A stretch of DNA of 64,000 nt from Fusarium oxysporum f. sp. lycopersici 4287 (lineage: Eukaryota; Ascomycota; Sordariomycetes; Hypocreales; Nectriaceae), in the NCBI RefSeq assembly GCF_000149955.1, contig NC_030991.1, positions 1,291,419 to 1,355,418 of the forward strand, read 5' to 3'. Shown here piece after piece: positions 1 through 10,622 of the stretch (within the stretch, counting starts at the first letter, position 1; every line of letters starts with the position of its first letter). The notes under the pieces are model-generated. The model was not told where the DNA came from. It ran no database searches and saw only the letters and a program-made list of their open reading frames with translations. A program made the translations under genes and the position numbers.

Positions 1-8
1 TTGCGATA

Positions 9-1170
9 TTGGATCCCCTCAGCTCGGCAATCTTCTTCCATCGGGAGATCTCCATGTTCTTCCAGTACTACGTGATGGTTGGGAAGGATTCGGTATTCGG
101 GCGGGTCAGCCAGTACTATGGGGCAGTAGAGACCAATGAAAGGGGCGCGCTCCACCTCCACGGCCTCCTCTGGCTGCAGGGTAATATGTATCTGAGTTCC
201 CTTCTCAGCGACGTTCAAGGAGAGGAGCAAGCGGCATATCGGCAGCGAGTGACCGAGTATGTTGACAGTGTCTTTACGGAGGTTCGTTTATGCCACACCT
301 GGAGCTGGCATGTTGGTGGATAAACGCTCACACGTCTGACAGGATCTCGATGAGGAGTCTTTCGCGAGAGTGCGAGCAGGGAGATCGGTGACGTCTGACG
401 TGTCGTCGCTATTGGAGAGAGCATTCCAATTTCCCCCGACTTTCGAAGAAGAAGCGAACTTCTGCGCAGGTGCCACACAAATCCACATGCATAGCCCTAC
501 ATGCGTCAAGTACGCGATCGGGAGACGCGGAACGAAGCAGAATCCTTGCCGATTCGGGGCGCCTTGGAAACCAGTGGAGAAGACTTACTTTGACGAAAAC
601 GGGCTATTGCGGCTTCGACGCAGCCACAGCCTGGTGAACCGATGGAACAAGGTAATGGCAGTGGGGCTGCGACACAACCACGATATATCCTTCATTGTGA
701 CAAAATGTAAGGGTCTGGCGCTCGTTTACTACGTGACCAACTACGCCACCAAAGTGGAGGATCCGGTGTGGAAGCGTGTGGTGGCAGCCAAAGAATTAAT
801 TCGGCTCCTGGGCGATGATGGTACTGGGGATCAGTCGAGCAATGGGCGAGGTCGGACCGAGGGCGACAACCGTCACAGCCAAGCGCGCCGATTTCTGCTG
901 CGAATGGCCAACAGAATCTTCACGGAACGGGCGTTGTCGCAGGTCGAGGTGTTGGCCCATTTTCAGGGATACGAGACAGAATTTACAAACAGCACCGCCT
1001 GGACGTTTCTGAACGTCTGCACTCTCTACTGGCACATCTTCCGGCAATGGCCCCTCCTGCGCCGTGCGGCCGGCGAGGGCGAGCTGGACGGGTTGATCGG
1101 GGAGACGGTGCTGCTGGGAAAAGCCGGACAGAGGATCTCGCTGTTGCAAGCTTACCCGTACCGCGGTTAG
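9..1170 (+). pseudogene. Helitron Rep (HUH nuclease) half of RepHel
   Basis: The Rep endonuclease nicks and joins the Helitron ends. Frame 9-323 carries GRVSQYYGAVETNERGALHL followed by HGLLWLQG; the HLH pair is the metal-binding HUH motif. After a frameshift near 323-370, the frame 370-1170 continues with EEANFCAGATQIHMHSPTC, NPCRFGAPWKPVEKT, RRSHSLVNRWN and VYYVTNYATKVEDPVWKR; the YYVTNYATK stretch holds the two Rep tyrosines and the following Lys. It ends in a stop at 1168-1170, before the linker. The Rep signature residues are visible, but the frame is broken at least twice between here and the helicase, so no functional protein is expected. Confidence 0.85.
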
Positions 1171-2306
1171 CGACTGGAAGGGTTAGCTCTTTACGACTAT
1201 ATGTCGGTCGTCAAATTGAAGCGGAAGGGGGGATGCGTCTGCTCGGGTAAAGTAGAACTAGACAGGGCCTGGCCGTTATCGGCATCGTAGATCCAGACAC
1301 TGCGGCATCCAAACCAGCTTGCGGCGGTCTGCTTAGATGGCTATTTAGGCATGGATTTTACTGAGGAGGATGATTCCTACTACAGGAGGTACGTCCACCC
1401 CGACCGACAAACTGCAATGGTGCGACTCTTCGGGCCAAGCGTATATCCGAAACTTGTATAAGACGCCAACACAGAGCGCTGACAATTGTCATGACCGGTT
1501 TTAGAGCAGCAGTATAACATCTTGGCCTCTTCATTCCTTGGCATGCTTTCCTGTGCGAGTCATCTGGCGAGATAAACAGGATTTGGGAGACACAGAAGAC
1601 ATGCCTCTCCAAGCGCATGACGTGGCTAGCGGACAACATCCAGTTGCTGCGGCGATCGGCCGAGGACGTGGCGCGGGATGCCAGGCAGTGGGCGGCATTG
1701 TCCGGCGAAGGAGATCCCGCTGCCGACGCAGTCGGATCAGGCAGTACGGAAGGGCACGACGCACAGGGCGTAGAGCACCGGCCTGGTGGTGTCGGTTTGG
1801 CGACCCGCCTGATAGACGTGCTAAGGAATGCGATGACGAGAAAAGAGATCACAGCCGGCTCAAAAGAGATCTCTTCTATGGTTGAGCAAATGTACCGCTT
1901 CCAAGCGACTGCCCTCGACTCCACCGACGACCTTCGTGCTACGGTCATCCCTGATCATGATGCGCATATCCTAGGAGGTTCAATCTCGCGGGCAGAGATC
2001 CCCCGGCAGGAGCAGCTGAGATCCATCAAGTAACAGCAAAACGGTCTCTCCCGCGAACGGGAGAAGATGGTCCAGGGACTGCAGAATCAGTTGGGCGGCA
2101 CAGCAGCCGCCGACGGAGTCGCGGCGCACAGCGGGTCCGACAGGCCTGGCCAGCAAGACGATCCTACCACGCATGCCGATCAAAGGGGCCCATCTCGGGA
2201 TACGGGTCCATCGACGGGCGTTATGTTCGGCCCATCCACATCCTTTTGCGAGACCGGAAGGCAAGTGGCCGAGTCCTTCACACTCAACTAAAGACAAAGC
2301 ATAGCG

Positions 2307-3906
2307 TTGCAGTTGATATGTTGCCAACTTGACCGGATGCGGCGCGACGATAACGAACCCCCCCAACTCTGCCAATTCATTGGAGGCGAGGGAGGCACCG
2401 GCAAGTCTCGCGTCATCGCTGCCATCGCGGAATTGTTCGTTCGTACGGGGCAATTCCATCGCCTGCTATTGACGGCGACGTCCGGCACAGCGGCGGCGAA
2501 CATCAATGAATCACCATCCATTCCGCTTGCAGATTCTCTAAAGACACAGTCGCGAGAGTAGGCCGCGCCGGTGACCTAGACGGCTTCGCATCGTCTGGCT
2601 CGGCAGCTCTCCGCATCGACGGGCAGACCAAGATGGACTGGCAGGAGAAACAGGTCTTGGTCATAGACGAAGTCAGCATGCTGGGCGCTCGGACGCTGCA
2701 CGCCGTCAACGAACAGCTCTGCAGATTGAGAGAGTCTGCTCGAGACTTCGGTGGGATTCCGATAGTCATCTTTTGCGGAGACTTCTATCAGTTCCGTCCC
2801 GTGCAGGAGCGATCGATCCTCCTCCCCAGCGCCTCCACTACCTGGGAAGGAGATAATGGCTTCGGCATAGAACAGAGGCGGCAACATGACACGGCTCACG
2901 TCCTGTGGAGGAAGTTCACCACAGTGGTGCTGCTAGATGAGCAAATCCGTGCCGCGCAAGATCCGCGACTACGTGGGCTCCTGACACGCATTCGGAAAGG
3001 GGTATAAGACCAGTCGGACGTAGAGTACCTAAACAGCCACTGTTATCAAGAAGGTAGACGGATCCCGTGGGAGTCAGGCATCACAGTGGTGACGCCGCTC
3101 AATAGAAACCGCTGGAACCTGAACATCGAAGCAGCGCTTGCCTTTCGCAAGCAATGGCAGCGGCAGGTTCGGATATTCGTCTCCGAGCATAGATGGAAGG
3201 ACAATGAGCCGACGGAGGAAGAAGCCATCATGATGTTGGGTCAGGGCGACGACAGCACCATCCCGGTGCCCGCCATCTTCATGTTCGTACCTGGCATGCC
3301 CGTCGTCGTAAACAAAAACACCCATCAAGGTCTGAAACTGGGGAACGGCGCCAGTTATACGGCCCAGCACGTTATTCTCGACAAGGCTCACCCGGGCCAC
3401 CAGATCGACGCCGATACCGTGCTCCATTTGGCCCGCCGGCAGGGATACTGTTGGGGTCAGAAACGACGAGAGACTTCCGCTTCATTGGTATGCCCCCCGG
3501 TACGATCCTCCTGACGCCTACGAGTGTCAAGATAGAGTGCCAAAGAAAACGGCCATGGCAGCAAGTCGATGTCTCGCGCAGAGGGCTGCCATGTGCGCCA
3601 GCGTTTGCATGTACGGACTACAAGGTGCAGGGAAGAACGTTAGATCTGGTGGCGCTGGAGCTGCGAGGGACCAGGACCACCAACATTGATGGCCAGGCGG
3701 TCCCGAGCCAATGCGACCCTTATAGCCTGTACGTACAGCTGTCGCGGTGCAGAACGCTGGACGGCATCATGCTTCTGTCTAGGGCGCGAGAGCATGACTT
3801 GATAGGGAACACGGTACCGGCGGAGATGGCCCAGGCTGAACTGAGGCTGGAGCAGCTGAGCGAGGAGACACTCAAGGGCGCGGAATCCCGGGACTGGCTA
3901 GAATAG
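2307..3906 (+). pseudogene. Helitron PIF1-like helicase half of RepHel
   Basis: The superfamily 1B helicase domain would unwind DNA during rolling-circle transposition. Walker A is GGEGGTGKSR in 2307-2561, Walker B is VLVIDEVSML in 2633-3007, and the same piece carries CGDFYQFRPVQ. The frame 3086-3514 holds the middle of the domain (VPGMPVVVNKNTHQGLKLGNG) and 3451-3906 the C-terminal motifs (TDYKVQGRTLDLV and SLYVQLSRCRTLDGI). At least three breaks separate these pieces: near 2561-2600, at the stop at 3005-3007, and near 3450-3514. All diagnostic helicase motifs remain recognisable, so the decay is moderate. It continues the Rep half upstream as one ancestral protein. Confidence 0.88.
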
Positions 3907-4374
3907 ATTTGAATAGATTTGAAACTAATTCGATTCGAAGGAAGAAGGCAGAGATAAAGCAGGAAAACTGAAAATATAGGAAGGGAAATGCGATTTTGGT
4001 TCGCCAGGTTTGACGGGGTCCGGCAAACACAGCCGATGCCTTGCGGATTAGTATTGACCCGCTGTTTCCCCACTTTGCTAACGTCAACGATGTTGGCCAG
4101 CTAAGAAAAACGCGATTTGGTGTGGCACGAACTTTACACGACGTCACGTTCAAAAGCACGTGAGATTTGTGCTTGGGTTTTTTTTGGAGCCCCGCTTCTT
4201 CGCCCGTCCTCTAAGAGCCTTTCGTTCCTCAAGGCACGCGAGGTATTGTCTCACCTGCGAAAATCCTCCTCGGCATCCAAAAGTTTCATCCTTTCCTTTC
4301 CCAAGCGACACGTCATGTACTTTACCTCACGTCCCCACCTTTGACTACCCAGGATCTGCAAGCTTTCGTCACAA
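3907..4374. other. Intergenic, presumed promoter of the Nudix/eIF2B-like gene
   Basis: The 468 bp separate the Helitron remnant from the next start codon. They begin with a short imperfect repeat (aatagatttg twice) and become pyrimidine-rich just before the gene. No gene, clear TATA box or Helitron 3' terminus could be fixed here. Confidence 0.5.
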
Positions 4375-5932
4375 ATGGCACCTCTCAAACACAGCGACGT
4401 TGCGACGAGCTTCATCTTCAGATTCCCCGCTGACGACGCGGCCAAGAAACCGCAGGTGGCCCTCTTCCGCCGGAGCAGTCACGTAAACACTTACCAGTAA
4501 GCAAAATGTCTTTCCTGATCAGGGAATCGTGCTTACATACTATAGGCACAAGTATGCAGGCATTTCTGGAAGCGTTGAGGAGACTGACGCAGATCCTCTC
4601 GCCACAGCCTGGAGGGAACTTGCTGAAGAGACTACTCTTACAGATGACTCTTTACGCCTTTTTCGAAAAGGGAAACCATTTTCGTTCGCTGATGAGTCTA
4701 TTGGGAGAGAGTGGACTGTCAACCCTTTCGGTTTCGTTCTCAAATCCGAGAGCGACGGTGGCCGCGGTGAGGCTGGCATCAAAATTGACTGGGAGCATGA
4801 GGGGTACGAATGGTTCGATCCAGACGCAATCAACGACTCAGATGACTTCGAGGGCGTTCCGCGCATCCTAGAGAGTCTTAGAAAGGTGTGGTTCAATGTT
4901 GACTTGGGCGAAGTGGCAGGCAACACGCTTAGCCGGGGCTTGGTCGCTCTGCAGGAAGATCACGAAAGCGGAGCGCGCCAGCTAGCTACCAAGGCTCTCG
5001 ATACCTATATCGATGTTATTAAGAAACTCGATTCCACTGATCAAGTTCAGTGGTGGAACAATATCAGGTTTGCGGGATGGCACCTGTGGAAGAACGGGCG
5101 AGAAAGTATGGGCGCGTCTATCTTGAACGTTGTTCTATCGGCTTTGGACATAGTTCAAGACGGAATCCCACCCAGCGGTCCACTAGGTAAGAGCTCGATC
5201 GATAATATCGTCAGAGCCTTGGGGGATTACGCCCGCGACCGACATAATACCACTTCAAGAACTGGCGCGATGTTCCAGGCTTTCATAGAGCAGCATTTAT
5301 CGGGAGGCGGACCACTCAAAATCCTTACCCTATCATCTAGCTCTACTATCACTTCGGCCATCACGTACGTTATAGGAAATACTTTGCGGCCTGTGGAAGT
5401 CCGTGTGCTCGAATCCCGGCCACTCTTCGAAGGTGTCAAGATGGCACAGTCAATTGCTTCATGTGCCAACAATTCCAAGACCAAGACCCGTTTGATAATC
5501 CACACTGATGCAAGTGTCGGTGTTGCAGCGAAAGACATTGATGTCGTACTCATCGGAGCGGATCTGATCGACAAAACAGCCGCGGTTAGCAACAAAGTTG
5601 GTTCTCTGCCTACTGTTCTGACGGCCAAGTACGTGTCTCCAAAAGCCAAGATTGTCGCTTTGTCAGAGAAGGAGAAGGTGCTCCCTTTTGCGCCGCCAGG
5701 TCAGGAGGAGAACGATCCATGCGAGCTTATGCAAGCTTGGGGAGACCTCAGCTCAGCTGTGAAGGGTGTTCCCCACTCTCAAGTCACTGTCAAAAACGTG
5801 TACTTCGAGTGGGTTCCATCCGATTTGATCGATCACTACATCACTGAGGACGGAGTCACCGGTTGTGAGGGAATATTGAACTATGCCCAGGAAGTTGGGA
5901 AGAAGGCTGACCAATATTTTACCAATCTCTGA
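4375..5932 (+). CDS. Nudix-domain plus eIF2B-like (IF-2B family) fusion protein
   Basis: Model: exons 4375-4496 and 4546-5932 with a 49-nt GT-AG intron; 502 aa. The ATG at 4375 opens MAPLKHSDVATSFIF and runs into the intron at a Q codon split CA|G, after which HKYAGISGSVEE continues in frame. The N-terminal third is Nudix-like: RELAEE at about residues 64-69 is the core of the Nudix box, although the spacing from the upstream Gly is one residue longer than the consensus. The C-terminal two thirds match the eIF2B alpha/beta/delta and methylthioribose-1-phosphate isomerase fold, with GADLIDKTAAVSNKVG near residue 377. In Aspergillus such genes are annotated as eIF-2B subunit family proteins. 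The true substrate is unknown; a sugar-phosphate isomerase coupled to a Nudix hydrolase is as plausible as a role in translation. The frame is intact and probably expressed. Confidence 0.85.
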
Positions 5933-8046
5933 TGTGAAAATCCGAGTGAGACAATCTCGAGTATGCAGGCATGGTCCTTGACCCCGACAATCTTGAGAGT
6001 TATATTACCTCTTTCATGTTGCAGCCAATAGCAGTAACATATGGCCTTTTCATGCCTCTTGGTGCCTTGGAGCATATGACGGAGGCTCGAATTCACATTT
6101 CCAAATGTGATCGAATCAGTATGGCTGTGTGGGTTGTTTGACATCGCCTGCACAGTTGTAAGGCTTTTCATGCGATCTCTCTTGCCAGATTTGCATCTGC
6201 TATTGGGGTTTCCATTCAATCACCATCAATAAAGATGCAAGGGTGTTGAATGTTGAATATTGGTCTCGCCACTGACTGGAAGTGCCTATTTCAGGCATTA
6301 AAAACTGTATTTCAGCTCACGGGGAGACCAAGGTTCGACATCAGAATATTGTAACCCGTTTTGCCTGGAGGCGTCATTCTAGAATGTGCATTCAAGCCAC
6401 CTATAAGCCCTTGCGAAATTATGGCGTATCGACAGAACGCCAGGTGCGGAACAACACGTTCTCAGTAAGCAGCGCGAAGGATCCCTGGGATTCTGGGGTA
6501 TATGTCAGCCTTACAGCCCTAACGACATAGCCCGCGACTTAACGAACTATATATATATCAGTAATGCGTGGAGGGTGCGGGTTGGAGCGGCGTCTTGTAA
6601 GTGTTAGTGGAAATGGCGGGCGGGTTCAATAACACGTTAAAAATTCCCAGTAAATTAACCACATCAATGCATAAGGAAAAAAGTAGATGAATCGATAGCT
6701 TTCAATGTAATAAATCTTTTTAAGAGACACTAGAGGATTTTATTTATTGAGAGAAATGGTTATTGTCTATTGAAGATAAAATTCAAGGTCGATTTGACAT
6801 CTGGTAATCTAAATCCCTGATAAGTGGCATTAGAAACGGGCGAATGAGAGGAATTATAAACCAAAAAGAACCTTGTCAAGCCTAAAAGTAGCCAATACGA
6901 TGCATTTTAAAATCGAAAGAACCCTGTTATGTCCTCATGAACGAATAAGAAAATGCTATGGCTTGCTATATCCTGCATGTCTTTTGGTAGACAAAATTGT
7001 CAAGATCAACAGTAAGCATACTTAACTACATCGCAACCAAGCAAAGACAATATTGCACATAAGGATCCTCTTACTTACATTAGAAGAATATAGGTATAGC
7101 TTGAATAATGACCTTACTATATTACTTGATGATAAACTCAAAAGGGAAAAGAACCTTGCCTAAAGTATATAATGTCATTAGTATCTATTAGAACCTTTTC
7201 TTATTTTAACCTACCCTAAGGTAATTAGTTATTCTATATCTCTCTCCAGACCATAGCCATCATCATCGTAATTATCACCATAAGATAAATTGCTTGCTGA
7301 CTTGAATCTTGCCACTTCGTGTTGTCTAACATGACGCGTCCCCTTGTTATTATCACAGCCACGATCATCAAAACCTTGACCTTAAACCAATTACTTGTCT
7401 TAACTATGGCATAACCTAGCTAAACTCTATCACTACCATTGTGACTTTCTTACTTCCCTATCCAATCAAAGACCAGAGAGTGCCAGAGTTCCCAGGTAAA
7501 AACACCCTCTTTCTCATAAATAGTGTTTTTACTCATTTCGGGAAGTCACATTAATATGAATAGAAGCCAATAATAATTAGTAGCTTATTAAGGGCAAAAA
7601 AGGGGATGATATAGACTAAATTCATAATGAACAAATGCAGGAGGAAATAGTAGGATGAGAGTTCGTGAAGATCGCGATGCATTATATAATACCAATTCAT
7701 AACAATACTCACTGAAGATAGGTCGCCGAGCATTGACCGCACAAGAAAAGGCAGAACGACAGAGGCAACGACAGGAGGCGCTCCGCGCGAAACAAACGCT
7801 GGAACTTGCTCGAGAGTGTGCTCTCGATCCTCATCTACGCGTGGCTGTTGACCGTCCATTGCCTGCGTCATCCGCATCACAGATTATAACGGCTACTATA
7901 GGTTCATTAGAGTCCACCTCTTCTATCAATCTAAATCTACTGGCTAGTGTTCTAACGACAAGGCTTATATGACTAGCTCGACCGTACGCAAACGAAGGCG
8001 ATAGTCCTGTGGATCCGCTAGCACGAGAAAGGCACGCAGCTTCAAC
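5933..8046. other. Long AT-rich intergenic region, no convincing gene
   Basis: From about 6540 to 7730 the sequence is strongly AT-rich with no long open frame on either strand. An open frame at 7733-7972 (KAERQRQRQEALRAKQTLEL and on) lacks a good start context and similarity that I recognise. A short (ta)n run lies near 6550. The block may be a strongly decayed repeat, but no transposase motif is readable. Confidence 0.5.
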
Positions 8047-8062
8047 CAGTGATCGGGAATGG

Positions 8063-8096
8063 TCTGGTCTGGTCTGGGGGTCCAGACCAGACCAGA
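8063..8096. repeat. 15-bp-stem hairpin in the hAT subterminal region
   Basis: The arms at 8063-8077 and 8082-8096 pair perfectly around the loop GGGT; the core is GGTCTGGTCTGG against CCAGACCAGACC. Related GGTCTGGT/ACCAGACC words occur at the other end of the element (12830-12912). It probably serves as a cluster of transposase-binding sites. Confidence 0.7.
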
Positions 8097-8266
8097 GCAG
8101 CTGCTTACATAATAACCGGTTTGATAGACCGGTTAGACCAACAAGACCGCCAAGAATGAGGCTGTCAAGATTCCACGTGACAGGTCACGTGTACGCTCAG
8201 ATAAATACGGTATTGTCGCTCAAAGGCAGAACGTTCTCTGCTCCCTGAGCGACCTCTTCGTTAGAA

Positions 8267-8850
8267 NNNNNNNNNNNNNNNNNNNNNNNNNNNNNNNNNN
8301 NNNNNNNNNNNNNNNNNNNNNNNNNNNNNNNNNNNNNNNNNNNNNNNNNNNNNNNNNNNNNNNNNNNNNNNNNNNNNNNNNNNNNNNNNNNNNNNNNNNN
8401 NNNNNNNNNNNNNNNNNNNNNNNNNNNNNNNNNNNNNNNNNNNNNNNNNNNNNNNNNNNNNNNNNNNNNNNNNNNNNNNNNNNNNNNNNNNNNNNNNNNN
8501 NNNNNNNNNNNNNNNNNNNNNNNNNNNNNNNNNNNNNNNNNNNNNNNNNNNNNNNNNNNNNNNNNNNNNNNNNNNNNNNNNNNNNNNNNNNNNNNNNNNN
8601 NNNNNNNNNNNNNNNNNNNNNNNNNNNNNNNNNNNNNNNNNNNNNNNNNNNNNNNNNNNNNNNNNNNNNNNNNNNNNNNNNNNNNNNNNNNNNNNNNNNN
8701 NNNNNNNNNNNNNNNNNNNNNNNNNNNNNNNNNNNNNNNNNNNNNNNNNNNNNNNNNNNNNNNNNNNNNNNNNNNNNNNNNNNNNNNNNNNNNNNNNNNN
8801 NNNNNNNNNNNNNNNNNNNNNNNNNNNNNNNNNNNNNNNNNNNNNNNNNN
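8267..8850. other. Assembly gap (584 N)
   Basis: This run of N should contain the left end of the nested Fot1-like element and the 3' end of the hAT transposase gene. Open frames that run through it are artefacts. Confidence 0.99.
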
Positions 8851-10622
8851 CTCTTCACACTTAGATGAACCAGAAAAATGATGAAAGTCAATAATGTTAA
8901 GCCTCGGGGCTTTAAAAACGACCAAATCTTAGCGCCCGAGCAGCGCCATGATCTACTCTGTGGATCCAGGAAACTCCAACGGCGCCAGCGTGGCATGCCA
9001 TCTAGACGCGATATTGTGGCTAATTCAAGAAAGCTCACGGATCTAGAAGAGAGATCCATTGTGCAATATGTTCTTGACTTGGACTCACGATCATTTCCTC
9101 CCCGCCTTCGTGATGTGGAAGATATGGCTAATAAACTGCTCGCTGACCGCGACGCGTCGCCTGTCGGCAAGCGCTGGGCTTCTAACTTTATCAAGCGACA
9201 ACCAGAGCTAAAGACGCGTCGTTTTCGCAGATATGACTACAAAAGGGCCAAATGCAAAGATCCAGAGGTTATTCGGGGCTGGTTCGCGCTCGTGGAGAAC
9301 ACAATTACCAAATATGGCATTGACGCGACGGATATCTACAACTTTGATGAGACTGGCTTTATGATGGGCGTTATCTCAACAGGTATGGTTATTACAAGTG
9401 CAGAAAGAAGTTCCAACGCAAAATTGGCCCAGCCTGGAAACCGGGAATGGGTTACGGTGATCCAAGGCGTCAGTTCGGAGGGTTGGTGCGTGCCGCCGTT
9501 CGTCATTGTTGCGGGCAAAAATCACCTCTCGACCTGGTATCAAGATAGCCCGCTTCCGCAAGATTGGGTCATCGCCACGACTGATAACGGCTGGACAACA
9601 AACGAAATTGGCCTAGAATGGGTAAAGCATTTCGACAAGCACTCCAAGTCGCGAACTACGGGTGATTATCGCCTCCTCATCCTAGATGGTTATGAAAGTC
9701 ACTACTCAGCAGGTTTCAAGACGTACTGCAAGTAAAACAAGATTATAACTCTCTGTATGCCTGCTCACTCGTCCTATATACTTCAGCCTCTCGATTTTGG
9801 ATGTTTTGGCCCGCTTAAGCAAGCATACGGTCGATAAATCGAGAAGAAGTTGAGGGCGGGTATAAGCCATATCAGCAAGGAGGACTTCTTTTCTGCATTT
9901 TGTACAACATTCCGAGAATCTATGATAGACAATAATATCCGGGGAGGCTTCTGAGGGATAGGTCTTGCGCCTTTGAACTCGGAGAGCGTGGTTTCTAAGC
10001 TTGATGTGAAACTACGAACGCCGACACCAGTTTTGGAGGTCGACGAGTTGCTGGTACCTTGGGTATCGAAGACGCCAAACAATCCGATTGAGGCGACTTC
10101 ACAATCAGACTTTATTAAGAATCGAATCTCCAGACACCAAGGAAGCTCTCCAACTTCTATATTGGATGCTGTAGATCAGTTTGCTAAAGGAGCACGGGGA
10201 ATTATGCATCAGATCGCCCTATTGAAGTCGGAAGTGCAGATCCTTCGAGAAGAGAATGAGACACTTAGCCGGCGTTGGCATGTCAAGAAGAAACGTCTGA
10301 GGCAGGGAGGAAGCCTAACACTCCGTCAGGGTCAAGATCTGCAGGGCCAAAATGATGTTGATGTGCAACTACAAGAAGAAAGTCGCAGTAATGGGCGTCT
10401 CAAGCGGAAGGCGGGGTCAGAACAACGACGATGTGGTGTCTGCGGCAGGACAGGACATAACGCACGAAGTTGCCAGATAGAAGCAGCAGTATCTTAAGAA
10501 TTACATCATAGTAAATTTGAGTCGATTGATGATGATTTGGTTCATTTTGCAGGGTAGGGAATCGTGAGGGTGCGGCTCGGCGCGACATTCGCTTGTCTGC
10601 GACATTCGCTTATCATGCACGT
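8851..10622 (+). mobile_element. Fot1/pogo-type element nested in the hAT transposase gene (left end in gap)
   Basis: The right end finishes with TTATCATGCACGT at 10622 followed by the target dinucleotide TA (10623-10624). Read inwards, this end is ACGTGCATGATAAGC, then GAATGTCGCA, GACAAGC and GAATGTCGCG: the same scaffold as the element at 25712-27571 with a different repeated motif. The transposase remnant is at 8878-10497. The left end falls in the N run. The insertion explains why the hAT frame stops exactly at the TA. Confidence 0.85.
8878..10497 (+). pseudogene. Fot1-like DDE transposase with C-terminal zinc knuckle
   Basis: It carries a CENP-B-type helix-turn-helix (RKLTDLEERSIVQYVLDLDS and SPVGKRWASNFIKRQPELKT) and the DDE core: the first Asp in YNFDETGFMMG, the second in LLILDGYESH, the third in LQPLDFGCFGPL. 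A C-terminal zinc knuckle CGVCGRTGHNARSC follows. In-frame stops interrupt it at about 9733 (TAA after KTYCK), 9835 (TAA where a related copy has Q) and 9952 (TGA where the copy has R); the last two fit C-to-T decay. The region upstream of the helix-turn-helix does not match the N-terminus of the related copy at 27473, so a frameshift near the gap is likely. The copy is dead. Confidence 0.88.

Larger units (their letters stand above)
1..3906 (+). mobile_element. Helitron (rolling-circle transposon), 5'-truncated by the window, decayed
   Basis: Reading on the + strand gives successive fragments of a single RepHel protein: HUH-type Rep pieces at the left, a middle linker, and a PIF1-like helicase at the right. 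The fragments lie in several frames separated by stops and small indels, so the copy is dead. The linker (about 1250-2290) translates piecewise into Helitron-like stretches such as DNIQLLRRSAEDVARDA and ATRLIDVLRNA, which shows that the element is continuous rather than two unrelated hits. The 5' end lies outside the window. A 3' hairpin followed by CTRR was looked for between 3907 and 4370 and not confidently found, so the right boundary is the end of the coding remnant. Confidence 0.9.

Noticed and set aside
3907..4370. A Helitron 3' terminus (hairpin plus CTRR), for example around 4010-4055
   Set aside because: Imperfect GGGTC/GACCC arms exist, but spacing and the terminal CTRR do not fit.
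5881..6219. A - strand frame overlapping the 3' end of the Nudix/eIF2B-like gene
   Set aside because: It overlaps a well-supported gene and its 3' UTR, with no domain.
8197..9194. Long - strand frames across the N run
   Set aside because: They are open only because unknown bases contain no stop codons.
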